Made by a program: the position numbers and the translations under genes
Shown here: positions 20,901-31,100 of the stretch, one piece after another
How positions within the stretch are numbered: the first letter of the stretch is position 1
Layout: each line of letters begins with the position of its first letter
Assembly (NCBI GenBank): GCA_001970955.1
Contig: MPUH01000477.1
Span: 1 to 51,521, forward strand
From: Stentor coeruleus
Lineage: Eukaryota > Ciliophora > Heterotrichea > Heterotrichida > Stentoridae
Reading direction: 5' to 3'
Length of the DNA stretch: 51,521 bases
Notes under the pieces: generated by a model
What the model was told of the DNA's origin: nothing
What the model saw: the letters and a program-made list of their open reading frames with translations, nothing else
Databases searched by the model: none

Positions 20901-22671
20901 AAGTGTCGTCTTCATTTGCTTTACATTTAATTTTCATATACTCTTCTGTATCATTATATATAGAAGTTTTTTGTCTGAAAAGAATTAAGTTTATGATTAT
21001 CTTAAAAAGTTCTCTTGTCTTTTTCTTTATAATCTCAGCTTTTGCTGCTAGAAGGAGCTGATCTCTATTTTTCAAAAACATGTATGTACTCATAACAATT
21101 GCTGCTAAATATCTGACAAATACAAAACTAAAAAGAATAACAAAAATAATATTGTAAAAAAATTTCACACTTTTATTGGTTTCACTAGAATTATTAAATC
21201 CCATGACTCCAACCATAGAATCAAAAAGTTGTAAGCAAGTTTGTATAAAAGTTCTATTAGAGAAATTATGAATTCCAGAAACCAAATGTGTAGCTAATAC
21301 AAGGCTTAATATGAGTATGATTCCAATAAAACATAAATTAATAAGGTCATTTTTAGATATTTTTAAAGTTTGGAACAAAACTCCAAAAGAAGGAAACTGT
21401 ACCTGTAATTGTGCTACAAGTTTTAATATACTAAGAAGGCAAGTTAATGATTCAACTCTTAATAAAACTCTAAATTCTACAGCATAGTCTATAATTTTAT
21501 CAAATGAGTCTCTGTCAAGTGGTAAATAAAAATTTCCTATATTACCAAGGTCAAGTTTTATAAATAATGATAATAATATAAGAACCATACAGACTAATAC
21601 AAGTTCAAGAAAATCATAGCTTGTCATACTCAAATTCATTTTAGTAAAGGATTCTTTAAGGATTCTTTTAAATTTTATAAAGAATTTGAATAACTGTACA
21701 GCTAGAATAAAAACGTAGAAACATAAGATAATAGTTATTTGAAAAAAATGACTGTTTTGAGAAGCGTACATTTCTGGGCTTATTCCTGATGTACCTGTTT
21801 CGATTGTTACTCTCCCTGAGCTTTCTCGATTGAAAATCTGGAAGTAGTATAAAGTTGAATAAAGGTTGGAATTATGAATTACTACTTCAATGACAAGTGA
21901 TTCAAATACCTCTTTATTTAGAAAAATTGGTTTCATTTCACGCCATTGGTAAAGAGCTTCTTCATAACTAGTTTGCATAAAATATGCTGTATACCCTCCA
22001 ACTCCTCTAAAACTTTTAAAATTATATTCCCAAATTCCTTGTCTATTAGTCTCTTCACCAGGATTATAACTTTTCGCCAAATAAGTAAATTCTTGTTTAA
22101 TATAATCAGTAACATTATAATCCTTATAAGAATTTTCAATTAAATTTGCAAGTTTTAAACTCATTCTTATCCCACAGACATAATTAAAATCCATCAAGTA
22201 ATTGTTTCTAAAACTATGAAAAAGTAAGTTTTTCGATACATAATTATCAATATCATCAATACTCCTTACATCATTTAAAAATTTATCAGGATCTGAGTTC
22301 CACTTTTTATATTCAAATATTGAAATAACAACATCAGAAAGGTCAGCAATAATATTCACTCTTGAAATATATAAGATAAAAAGTATCAATAAAGCACAAG
22401 AAATTAAGGGGAATAATGTACCTTCGCTTTCAATTTCATTTTCTGACAAGGATTTCGCAATGTTTTTTTCGCATTGTTTAAGCTTTTTTTCTATTCCATC
22501 ACAGTCTTCAAGTGAAAGCTTTGGCTTTCTTATGCTTTCAAGAAATCTTTCAGAAGTCAACTGTGTGGGCTGAGTAAAAATCATTTCTGAACTTTGTCCA
22601 AGAAAAGTATTTACAGCGTCAATGGAATTACCCTGGCTATGCTCATATTGACTTTTCATTTCTATAATCAT
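17947..22671 (-). CDS. Double polycystin-type (PKD2-like) cation channel
   Basis: 1574 residues with two successive polycystin modules. Module 1: S1 about 86-105, an extracellular TOP-like domain to about 305 (GIWEYNFKSFRGVGGYTAYF; NSNLYSTLYYFQIFN), S2 about 309-331, S3 about 352-373, S4-S5 about 398-465, pore loop about 474-492 (FDSMVGVMGF), S6 about 502-530. Module 2: S1 about 675-696, TOP-like domain to about 900 (GSYGRKGGISLTLNS; EWVFYNRNLEYLTYNILVFT), S2 about 903-925, S3-S4 about 968-1065, S5 about 1082-1105, pore about 1113-1135, S6 about 1142-1168. The linker (about 535-670) and the 400-residue tail are cytosolic. Classical PKD2/TRPP subunits carry one module and form tetramers. A linked pair would assemble as a dimer, by analogy with two-pore channels. 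Selectivity cannot be read from the divergent filters. No intron is needed. TAA stop. Confidence 0.9.
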   Translation of the reverse strand: MIIEMKSQYEHSQGNSIDAVNTFLGQSSEMIFTQPTQLTSERFLESIRKPKLSLEDCDGIEKKLKQCEKNIAKSLSENEIESEGTLFPLISCALLILFILYISRVNIIADLSDVVISIFEYKKWNSDPDKFLNDVRSIDDIDNYVSKNLLFHSFRNNYLMDFNYVCGIRMSLKLANLIENSYKDYNVTDYIKQEFTYLAKSYNPGEETNRQGIWEYNFKSFRGVGGYTAYFMQTSYEEALYQWREMKPIFLNKEVFESLVIEVVIHNSNLYSTLYYFQIFNRESSGRVTIETGTSGISPEMYASQNSHFFQITIILCFYVFILAVQLFKFFIKFKRILKESFTKMNLSMTSYDFLELVLVCMVLILLSLFIKLDLGNIGNFYLPLDRDSFDKIIDYAVEFRVLLRVESLTCLLSILKLVAQLQVQFPSFGVLFQTLKISKNDLINLCFIGIILILSLVLATHLVSGIHNFSNRTFIQTCLQLFDSMVGVMGFNNSSETNKSVKFFYNIIFVILFSFVFVRYLAAIVMSTYMFLKNRDQLLLAAKAEIIKKKTRELFKIIINLILFRQKTSIYNDTEEYMKIKCKANEDDTLINPEIQEKLKSLENSIKRQSNIDLWVRLKFNLATLSSFLQEKNLEPQTAVVNRLKEQIREILEKEKKNDIIMQKKELDVEYNFSMFIEMIVFILWLLLILYTIKLELNIHDSYHMKLVSKNSISLKNFTYLTEMNVDQITSYPEVEAFIDQIFFELLREESSYQNYLYLNKSIRITIQRYNFINNTADFSKNTIPVILSSGYNLTEFRGKSSKLLYSSYDINEDGSYGRKGGISLTLNSYDNAKKMFLLIKNDQVSSRNCSSIVLEWVFYNRNLEYLTYNILVFTQGLSGKISHEFKSISITPQMYIGGDIKIITLSFLSLIICIYLSLRIFKEFIRVWKKLNKKRISKAKKRERVLAVIEEISKGQGKKDKNTQDYLNVCIRSIIYLIAMNITQMIRATYIFFTKDLERAIEITSYVFAYGTLFTSLKFCISPMKIESFDDFYDSAEILEAYKIMAAYNFFFLFIRIPKYFLLSSKMAFLISIMGKARLDFLFFLMMYFTIMFGFMLMGHIMLGHYHPGYATLENSFISGYFLRFGYFDYDLYYKADHTLGLIYIVLFIVTIIFFLSSMFVSIITGYYKDLLPSYSSKIGLLSKLLLTFQAKLKGESVLLAQEHEEIDIKPLYSKESSDISQIDDNKYIILSDNTDLYIEEKISKKSMTNGWIHQVEHELMCRTRGKLSLSDLYSKSPQIQSPEFDIKELVYMNSHVWNLEPLESKVHIWNSLAKINKQELINNGDMQKTLEVSGVTCKGYYCMNNIIENFRPEVSPRLKELWESLSIHDKISMWISDLNDEGRHIIWTIVPYPEDININWGNLSISEKISRCKSFLNISQDYILPYLSSKNPISYLCSLKIPEKNLLWLSLTGKQKTKQNLCIRCLTLEETEILCCSIILELSNNILAIEKVDLLMENIFDNEIYRKLENASWGQAEYGRRTSIRQSIEDSSNDCSNLLEYKTHLSQDRARYEHTNKKLISQVADLEGNSL

Positions 22672-23621
22672 TAGATATTGAAATATAACTTAAATCCTTT
22701 TAAGTATAAAGTTTTTCACTAAAAAGCAGTTTGTTGTATTAAATATTTATATTCCTAAATATTCGATAGCAAGTATATAAAGAGAGATTTAAAAAAATTA
22801 TTATTTGTCAGAATTTTTTTTCCAGGTGAATAAAATTCTGATATTAAAAGATTGAATTACTAGTTTCCAAAAAAAAAAAAATCATTTTGACTATTATATA
22901 ACTCTTGTTGAAAAATCATATGTTAAGCTAAAAAGATATTCAAAGATAACTAGACAAGAAAATTAAGAATTTTATTAGACTTTACGAAAATCTACACAAG
23001 CTTCACTTGAAACCTTAAAGAAATGATATAAACAGATTAAATCTCAATATTTATTTTATAATATAACCCTATACTGAGTTGGATAAGTTGGATAATGAAG
23101 ATATTATTTTTATAAGAGAGCATCCCTTGCAAAATATAATTAGAAATCTGTGATGATATACAATTAATAATATGTCTGATTACCCTTCAAGCATTTTTAG
23201 ATATGACAATTATATGAACTAGTAACTTTTTTAGTATGAGCTTTGTCCAGCTACATACAAAAAAAAGTTAAAACAATCACAAAAATCTTAGTTTTCCTCC
23301 TAAAAATTGTAGATCACAAAAACCAAAACTAATCCTACTACAGAATTACCCATTATTTCACTTAATAAATATATTATTTTAACAAAAAAATTACTTATAA
23401 ATTCACAATTTTCCTACTTATTTTATCTGTATTTTGATAATATCCTCATATCCAAACTGACAAAAATTAAAAGAAAAACATATAATCAACATAAACTCTC
23501 TATTCCACAAGAAAATCTATATCAATTGAACCACAGGCATTTTTTAAGAATATTTAATCCTACCTAACCCACAAAAATTAAAAACCAAATTAAACCTTCA
23601 AATTTAATAAATAGTCTCATA
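22672..23621. promoter_or_regulatory. Divergent intergenic region
   Basis: 950 bp between the polycystin gene (-) and a coiled-coil gene (+). The last 350 bp are C-rich and G-poor on the plus strand, as in other 5' flanks. A small frame at 23171 (MSDYPSSIFRYDNYMN) ends immediately in two stops. Nothing else is recognised. Confidence 0.6.
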
Positions 23622-24434
23622 ATGGAAGCTTTTCAAAAATCCACTTCTGTGCTATGGGAAACTGGAAACTATCTTGCCCAGCTAGAAAGAGAAAATGAAC
23701 TAATAGAAAAACAGCTCCAAGATCTCCTTGGAACCCCAGTATTAACTGAAGAAGAAACTATTAAACAGTACGACCTTCCTTATAAAACCCAAAGTCCACA
23801 ATCATCAAATAGAAATAAAACTGATAGAGAATCCCTTTATCAGCAGCAGATTTCATATTTAGAAAACAAAATAGAAAATTATATCGACCAAATCAAAAAT
23901 CTTGAAAATATTATTAAAGATAAAGATAATTATATTTCCCAATTAGAAAAAAAACCACAAAGAACAGCTTCACCTATGCGAGAAATTATGAGAGACCCGC
24001 CGGTTATTCAAACAGTTTTTGCAACAAATTTAAAAAGAAGGGAAAAAGAACTTGAAAGAAAAATCGTGGATTATGAGAAAAAAATGGGTGAAGAACGTAA
24101 AGCTATGCAAAGGTTGCAGAATCTTAACCGGAATCTTTTGGGTAAATTTAAAGAGGCTCAAGAGAGGGAAAGTGATATTAAAGGGAAAATGGAAAAGGTT
24201 TATATACGTGAAGCAAGGGCTAATAATTTGATAGAAGAAAACCAGCATTTGAATATTATTAATAGGGAATTACATGAAAAAGTTGAAGCGTTAGAGAGTG
24301 AGTTGTTGAAAATGCATGAAAATTATAACCTTTTATTGTCGACATCTATAGATTTTGAAGAGAAATCCCAAGAACTTTATCATTTGAACCAGGTTTTAAA
24401 TCAAAAATTACAAACACTTCTTAAAAATAATTAG
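23622..24434 (+). CDS. Coiled-coil protein, 270 residues
   Basis: Not assigned to a family. Residues 1-45 form a short helix, about 46-75 are Ser/Gln-rich and probably disordered, about 77-110 form a first coiled coil (YLENKIENYIDQIKNLENII), then a linker with RTASPMREIMRDPP, and about 135-268 form a long coiled coil rich in Glu/Lys/Arg/Asn. No membrane segment. TAG stop. The next gene on the same strand begins 69 bp later. The TASP context before the second coil is a plausible proline-directed phosphosite, by inference only. A cytoskeletal or basal-body role is possible but unsupported. Confidence 0.82.
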   Translation: MEAFQKSTSVLWETGNYLAQLERENELIEKQLQDLLGTPVLTEEETIKQYDLPYKTQSPQSSNRNKTDRESLYQQQISYLENKIENYIDQIKNLENIIKDKDNYISQLEKKPQRTASPMREIMRDPPVIQTVFATNLKRREKELERKIVDYEKKMGEERKAMQRLQNLNRNLLGKFKEAQERESDIKGKMEKVYIREARANNLIEENQHLNIINRELHEKVEALESELLKMHENYNLLLSTSIDFEEKSQELYHLNQVLNQKLQTLLKNN

Positions 24435-24503
24435 CCAGTATTGGAAAATAATTATTCATAGTAAAAAAAGGAAAACCACGTTTTCATATTTCATTATTTT
24501 AAT

Positions 24504-26717
24504 ATGGAAGATGATTTTGATGCAGAAGCAGTGTCAAGAGGCAAGCTATCTTTAGCTGAAGCTTTTAAAGAAATCCAAACTGTGAAAAGAGCTTTCCAGA
24601 AAGCGGAAAGGATTGAACAGAAACTTCATTTCCACGATTCTGTGCTTGCAGAAATTAAAAACACCCTCAACAATCTTGCGACTTTTGAATACATTAACTT
24701 TAAAATAGAAGAAACTAATGCTAAAATGGATAGACTTATCAGGCAAAAATTTGAAGAATTCACCTCACAATACATGTATCAAGTTAACGATAAAGTCAGT
24801 CTTAAAGACATGGAAACATCTTTAAGTCAAAGAGTTACATGGATGGCATTTAATAACTTTACCCAGCAAATGAATTTGGTTAAAACTCGAATTGAAAAAC
24901 ATATTGTGTCTGATTTCGAAGGTTTTAAGACCAAAATGAAAATTGAACTGTCGAAAAAAGCTAACGAAAAAAGACCTGAGGATGAATTGACAGCTGATGA
25001 AATCCAACAGATTAAAAATAGAATAACGAGCTTGGAACAGAAATATCAGGATATGTTTGCAGAAGAGGGACTTGATGAAAGTGATGATTATGATAGTCAA
25101 GAAGAAATGGATAATATGATGGATGATATAGATAGAGCTGCAATGAGGGATCATGCTGATTCTGATGAACAAATGAATGAAGGTGATCAGGAGGCTGATG
25201 ATTTCCCACCTCCACAGACGAAAGCTGAAATCCCCGGAACTCCTACAACTCAAAATTCAGAGCAAGGTAAAAATACTAATACTCCATTTACATCTCCAAC
25301 AAATCCAACACCAGAAGTTGCAAATGCTCCTTCAGTTGATCCACCTAAAGTTGAAGAATCTAAAACTGAAAAAATCCCTGAAGAAGTTAAAAAAGAATCA
25401 ATAAATTTACAAAAAGACCCAATCCCAGAACCAAAACAAGAAATCATTACAAGTTCTCAACCCCCACCAAATCCTCCTATTGTTTCCCCACAAGTGCCTC
25501 AAAGCATAATAACAGCTCCAGTTGTACAAGAAACTAAACCCCTTCCAGTAGAACAGCCAGTCGAAATAAAAAAAGAAATTCCTTTAGAAAAACCTCAAGA
25601 ACCAAAACCAAAGCTTGAAATTATCCCAAACAAAGAAATAGTTCCAGAAGAAGTAAAAAGTCCTACGAAAATCCCTCAAAGAACCACTATTGAAGTTGAT
25701 AATTCAGGTGTAGATGCCGCAAAATATGCTAGAACTAAAGGTGGCTCATCAAGAAATGATGGACAAACTCTATCAAGAAAAAATAGTATGGTAAGTAGCC
25801 GAAGTGGTACTGGAGCAGGAGCAGCTGGACCTGGAGGTATGAGACAAATCAATAAAAAGCTCACAAGTTTACAAAAAGAATTAGATGGATATAAACTTGC
25901 TTTAGATGAATCAAAACAAACACTTCTTGATTATCAAGCTGAACTTGCCCAAGCATATGAGAAAATTGCATCAGTAAGAAATGAATGTCAAGAAGTAGAA
26001 AATCGTAGACAAGGCATGGAAATCAGTTTTATAAAAGCTCTAAGACGTAATGGAGTTGAAAGGAAAAAAGCTACAAAAAATGTAGCTATAGCTAATATAA
26101 ATGCTAAACAAATGGGGGATATCAAAAGGCAAATAGAAGAAAAAGGTAAAAAAATATTGACAATGACTACTTATGTAGAAAAAATGGCTGCGGATACCCA
26201 AGTGATGAAAGATACACAGAAATCAAAAATAAATGAAGTTATTCAGTATGTCAAATATTTAGATGATGCTAAGACTTCATTGACAAAAGAGTTTTCTTCT
26301 ATAGTTTCGACTGTTAAACAGATTGAAGCTAATTTGAAAATTAATATAGCAAATGTTGAAAAAGATGTAGCTACAATTCAAGGGCCAATTGTAGATTTAA
26401 TATCAGAACAGCAACGTGAAAATCAAATCCTTAATGAAAATATTAAAACTCAAACAAATTTAATTAATGAAATGATTGACGCTAAACCTATAAGAACACC
26501 TTTGAGAGGGAGAATTACTCAAGGCCGATCTGTACCTGGGACTGCTTCTCCTGATTTGTCTTTGAAATATAAATTGACAAGCAGTAAAAATGGGAATAGA
26601 AGGATATCGGCAAATACTAGTAATAATTGGCTTGAAGGGATCCCTGATGGCACACCATTGGTGCTTCCAAGAATTAATGCAGGAAGCCCACCTACTAATA
26701 AGAAAAGATCGTTGTAG
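24504..26717 (+). CDS. Coiled-coil protein with acidic and Pro/Glu-rich centre, 737 residues
   Basis: Not recognised. It starts MEDDFDAEAVSRGKLSL. Residues about 20-200 are helical/coiled coil (FKEIQTVKRAFQKAERIEQK), including an aromatic patch QRVTWMAFNNFTQQMN. Residues about 205-235 are highly acidic with Met and Asp. About 236-410 are low-complexity Pro/Glu/Lys/Thr, likely disordered. About 411-450 are Gly/Ser-rich and basic. About 455-690 form a second long coiled coil (KLTSLQKELDGYKLALDESK), followed by a basic tail with repeated TP/SP sites (RTPLRGRITQ, TASPD, AGSPPT). The layout of two coils joined by a flexible arm suits a cytoskeletal scaffold, but this is inference. TAG stop, and no intron is needed. 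Confidence 0.82.
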   Translation: MEDDFDAEAVSRGKLSLAEAFKEIQTVKRAFQKAERIEQKLHFHDSVLAEIKNTLNNLATFEYINFKIEETNAKMDRLIRQKFEEFTSQYMYQVNDKVSLKDMETSLSQRVTWMAFNNFTQQMNLVKTRIEKHIVSDFEGFKTKMKIELSKKANEKRPEDELTADEIQQIKNRITSLEQKYQDMFAEEGLDESDDYDSQEEMDNMMDDIDRAAMRDHADSDEQMNEGDQEADDFPPPQTKAEIPGTPTTQNSEQGKNTNTPFTSPTNPTPEVANAPSVDPPKVEESKTEKIPEEVKKESINLQKDPIPEPKQEIITSSQPPPNPPIVSPQVPQSIITAPVVQETKPLPVEQPVEIKKEIPLEKPQEPKPKLEIIPNKEIVPEEVKSPTKIPQRTTIEVDNSGVDAAKYARTKGGSSRNDGQTLSRKNSMVSSRSGTGAGAAGPGGMRQINKKLTSLQKELDGYKLALDESKQTLLDYQAELAQAYEKIASVRNECQEVENRRQGMEISFIKALRRNGVERKKATKNVAIANINAKQMGDIKRQIEEKGKKILTMTTYVEKMAADTQVMKDTQKSKINEVIQYVKYLDDAKTSLTKEFSSIVSTVKQIEANLKINIANVEKDVATIQGPIVDLISEQQRENQILNENIKTQTNLINEMIDAKPIRTPLRGRITQGRSVPGTASPDLSLKYKLTSSKNGNRRISANTSNNWLEGIPDGTPLVLPRINAGSPPTNKKRSL

Positions 26718-27160
26718 ATGATTAAGGTTTTAGGTGTAAAATAGATAAGTCTTTATTTTGGATTTGTGATAGGTTATGCTTAGAAGCTAAAATTTTATGT
26801 AAGAAAAACTTGATTTTAGAAATTTTGTATGAGTTTTAAAAGACAAAACATAAATAAACTAAAGATAAACATTTTTTCTAAGCTTAATATTTTTGTATTT
26901 ACATTTATTATTAAGTCTTATAACTATTAATCTCTTATAAATCGTTTATAAGCCAAAATATTTCATTCTAAATAATATCCTTATAAATCTTCCTAAAAAA
27001 ATCAACTTTTAAACCTCACTATAACTTCTATTATTTAAAAAACCTTTTCTTCGTATATCTTCCAAAAATTACAACTCAATTTTTTATCTGATATATGCAA
27101 ATCCTATGAGCTTCAGAAATGTAATCATTACATCTCGATCATAACTTCTGAAAAAAATCT
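26718..27160. other. Intergenic, nothing recognised
   Basis: AT-rich, with C-rich tracts near 26980-27080 like a 5' flank, preceding a decayed reading frame at 27161. Confidence 0.5.
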
Positions 27161-27659
27161 ATGTCAACAAATATTAAAAGTAATACTATATTAGGAGACC
27201 ATAATAAAAATGTTGAACCTCTATATGAAAAGCTACTTGAAAGTCTATCAAAAAGCAAAGCCCTTAATTTTTAAAATGTGGAAATAAGAAATCCTCAAAC
27301 TTTACTTAAAGATATGAAAGAGCCTTATGGAAAAAAATTATAAAAAGTTTAGGAATTCTAAGAACATAAATACTAAAGATGATAAATTAAAGTCAGACCT
27401 GAATCCTACATCCAATTTTACTTGTATTTAATAAAAATTTCGAAGTAGAAACTGTATATTCAAAACAAGAAAGGGTGGCAAAAGAAAAAAAAGACACTTA
27501 ATACTTCTCAAAACTACTTATGAACATAAAAATAAGAAAGTAAAAGAATTAGGGGAAAAGAAGTAGGTTTTAAATCAGTTTGAGGATAAATTTTCAAAAT
27601 ATTTAAAGAAAAAATTATAAAAAATACTTTTGGATTATTTTAAAATGCATCTAGCTTAA
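27161..27659 (+). pseudogene. Decayed protein-coding frame
   Basis: An ATG at 27161 opens a 37-codon frame (MSTNIKSNTILGDHNKNVEP...) ending in TAA at 27272-27274. The same frame continues with coding-like sequence (NVEIRNPQTLLKDMKEPYGK) broken by TAA, TAG and TAA. Near 27369 the next frame takes over (NTKDDKLKSDLNPTSNF), then TTYEHKNKKVKELGEKK, a TAG, and VLNQFEDKFSKYLKKKL, a TAA, KILLDYFKMHLA, and a final TAA at 27657-27659. Several of the stops sit where a Gln would fit, so single C-to-T changes could have made them. No family recognised. I read it as a gene in decay with one frameshift, but a chance run of hydrophilic AT-rich codons is possible. Confidence 0.4.
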
Positions 27660-27703
27660 TATGATACTTTTGGATTATTTTAAAATGCATCTAGCTTAAT
27701 ATG
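27624..27703. repeat. 40-bp perfect tandem repeat, two copies
   Basis: 27624-27663 is repeated exactly at 27664-27703 without any N. The unit overlaps the 3' end of the decayed frame (LLDYFKMHLA and its stop). It could be a recent slippage or tandem duplication, or an assembly overlap closed without a gap character. Confidence 0.9.
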
Positions 27704-27993
27704 AATTTTAGTTAAAAAGAAATGAAGTTATGATAGGTGCTGAAAGATGAAATTTAAGTGTTATGGGGAAAAATTATTTTTTAGCTATTGAATACTAATT
27801 TATGATTGTTTTTCTTTTATTTAATGTTATGTTTATGATTTGTAAGANTGAATTTTAGTTAAAAAGAAATGAAGTTATGATAGGTGCTGAAAGATGAAAT
27901 TTAAGTGTTATGCGGAAAAATTATTTTTTAGTTATTGAATACTAATTTATGATTGTTTTTCTTTTATTTAATGCTATGCTTATGATTTGTAAG
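27702..27993. repeat. 145-bp near-identical direct duplication flanking N at 27848
   Basis: 27702-27846 recurs at 27849-27993 with about four substitutions. A contig join of two slightly different haplotypes is the simplest reading, because the other N positions show the same layout. Confidence 0.88.
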
Positions 27994-28120
27994 CAAGTAT
28001 CGTTTAAACTTATATTAAATTAAGATTGCCATGATTAAAATTTTCTAAGAGATTAAAAACTTTGAGTTTTTATATATTTTTGATCTTAATACAATTTTAC
28101 AAATTATATTAATAAAAACA

Positions 28121-31100
28121 ATGTCTCAATTATCTTCCGCTACAAGATCTCAGTACTCTTCTCGAATTCCTGAAAGTTTATACTTTAGCCAAAGAATGAC
28201 ATCAGCTTTTGAACATAAACTTATTTCTCATGAAAAAAAACTCTCTGTAGACTATTTGCAAAATAATAGTTGTAGTCAACTTTTACCATGTGAAAATGAA
28301 GGAGATTATCTGTATATAGAAGAAGAATTATATGCTGAAAATAATTTAATTGGATTAGAAAAACGTAAAGCACTTACAAGTAATCTTAAAGCAACAAGCA
28401 AAACAATAAGAGACAGCATCTTAAAAGTATCTTCTGAACTTGAAGGTTTCATAGTTCCAATTAGAAAACATTCTTTCTCAAAAATCGACAAAAAACGAGA
28501 CAAATATCCATTACTCCCAATACGAAAAGCTTTGTTAAGAATAGTTTTATCTATTGAACAGTTGTCTAGATTGATAATAGAAAATACGCTTTTTGATATG
28601 TTTATAATCATTGTTATTGTGATGAATATGATTATACTTTCTATTGATTATGGTAATTCAACAATTGACAATTTCAATTTGTTCTTTTTGTATACTTATA
28701 CAATAGAATGTGTTTTGAAAATTATAGGATTTGGACTAATTGTTGATAGTAAAAGCTATTTGAGAGACTGGTGGAATATTCTTGATTTTACTATTGTTAT
28801 AACATCTTGGATTGATGTTTATGGAAAATCTTCGATTAATCTTACTTCGTTAAGGGTAATAAGAATTCTTAGGGTTATGAGGATATTGCGAGGTGTGAGC
28901 TCAGTTGAAGGTATGAGAATTATTATTAAATCACTATTTATGGCATTTCGACCACTTACAAATTCATTAATAGTTTTAATGATATTTGCCTCTATTTTTG
29001 CTATAGTAGGTCTTCAGTTGTGGAGTGGAACATTTAGAAACAGATGCTTAAATATAGATTATGGCACTTTTGGGGACTTATGTGGATCTTTTACATGTCC
29101 AAAAGAAGAAAAATGTGCTTATTCATTATCAAGCCCTGAAAATGGTACAATGAGTTTTGATAGTTTTTTTTATGCTTTCCTTATTGTCTTCCAAATACTT
29201 ACATTAGAAGGTTGGACTCAAATTCTTGTTTACACTGAAATATGTTTCAATTATTTATCACTTATCTATTTCTTTCCACTTATTATAACAGGTTCACTTC
29301 TTATTCTAAATCTCACAGTAGCTGTTGTAACATCATCATTTACATCTGCTCTTAAACAAAGTGTTGAAAGCAGAAATCTCTCTTCAAAAAAAACTTTGAC
29401 AAATATTGTCGATAATCACAGGCGTCACAAATTAAAACGAAAATCAATAATTCCTTTCAATAAACTTTACTCTGAAGTTGATAATAATGAAACAGATCTT
29501 AAAGCTAAATTTACTATAAAAAATCTAATGTTATCAGCATATGTTCCAAGTACAGCTCAAGATACAGAAGTAATGAAAATTAATCTTTTTTCTTGTTCAG
29601 ATTCCTCAAGAAACCAAAATTATGGAACTTTGGCTCCTACATTAGCATGGCGAATTTCTAAGAATTACATAACCGAGATTTATAAATCATTTTCAGAAGC
29701 TGTAGTTGTTAATGTTAAAGTACATGGAATGAGTTCTTGGGAAAAATTTGCAATCAACGTTAAATCTAAACTTGAAAGCACAAGCTTTATAGAATTTAAT
29801 TTATCAGCCAAACTAGAATCTGAAACTAATGGATTTTATCAAGAATTTGAAAACAATTACGATGCTGAAAATAATATAAAATTCTTAAAAGAAAAATATA
29901 ATGAAATGACTGAAAATGAAATATTTAGATTTTTTAGTAAAAAGTTTGGAAAGAAAAAAGCTTTTTCTTGTTTGAATATATCGGCTAAGTCTTTAGTAGA
30001 CTTGATTTGTAAAGATGAAAAAAATAAAGGAGTATGGTCAGGTTTTGATATTAACAGTAACAGTACAGAAAAAAACAATATTTTTATTAATAAACTCAAT
30101 AAAATGAAAATATGTAAAAATGTTGCTGTGATAAACTATAATATTGTGTCAATGTTTTGTAATCAGTTGATAAATAATAAAATATTCGGATATTGGATGT
30201 CTTTACTTGTAGCACTGAATATTTCTGTTTTAGCTTCTGATCATTATGGTATCGATGGAAAAACACAAAGCGCTTTAGCAAATATAAACAATGTTTGTAC
30301 CTTGATTTTTTTTATAGAGTTGATACTGAAAATTGTTGGATTAGGAATTACTGATTTTGTAAGAGATTTTATGAATGACTTGGATTTCTGTATTGTCATA
30401 CTTAGTATTATTGAGTTTTTTTTTGAACAGTCTACAGGGTTTAATGCATTAAGAGCATTAAGAGTACTTAGAATATTTAGAGTACTAAAAGTATTTCGGA
30501 TCTTTCGCTATACTTCTTCATTAGTTCTTCTTCTTAAAGTCTTAGGAGCTTCTCTATCAAATTTTGCTTATCTTTTTATGCTACTTTTATTATTACTGTT
30601 AATTTTCACACTTTTAGGTATTCAAATATTTGGAGGAACTTTTAACTTCCCAGAAGGCCTTCCTAGAAATAATTTTGATAGTTTTCAATGGGCTTTTGTA
30701 ACAATGTTTCAAGTTCTTTCTTCGGAAAACTGGGATACAGTTCTTAGATTGTGCATGAGATCTTCTGTAGGACATTGGAGTGCAATTTTTGTTTTATTTT
30801 GGATAGTAATTGGAAACTTTATTATGCTGAATTTGTTTTTAGGTATTTTATTAGGAGCATTTGAAAGTAATGACGAAATTGATGATAATGAAATGATTAA
30901 AAACAGCAAAGAAGAAATTTTTAGAAGTGCAGTGAGTAAAAAGAAAAAAGAAGAAATAGCTAAAGAAAAAGCTTTAAAGCATTTTATAGATGAAGAAGAA
31001 GATGATGAAATTTACAGTCTGAGTGACTTAAATATGCTGGATAAATCAGAAAAAGATAATGTTAAAGAAAGAGTTTTTGAGCCTTTGAGTTTTGGAATAC

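Noticed and set aside
23171-23571. Plus-strand frame MSDYPSSIFRYDNYMN followed by many TAA/TAG and a long open tail
   Set aside because: The open tail is explained by the C/A-rich, stop-poor composition of the 5' flank. A Gln reading of the stops is suggestive but not supportable alone.
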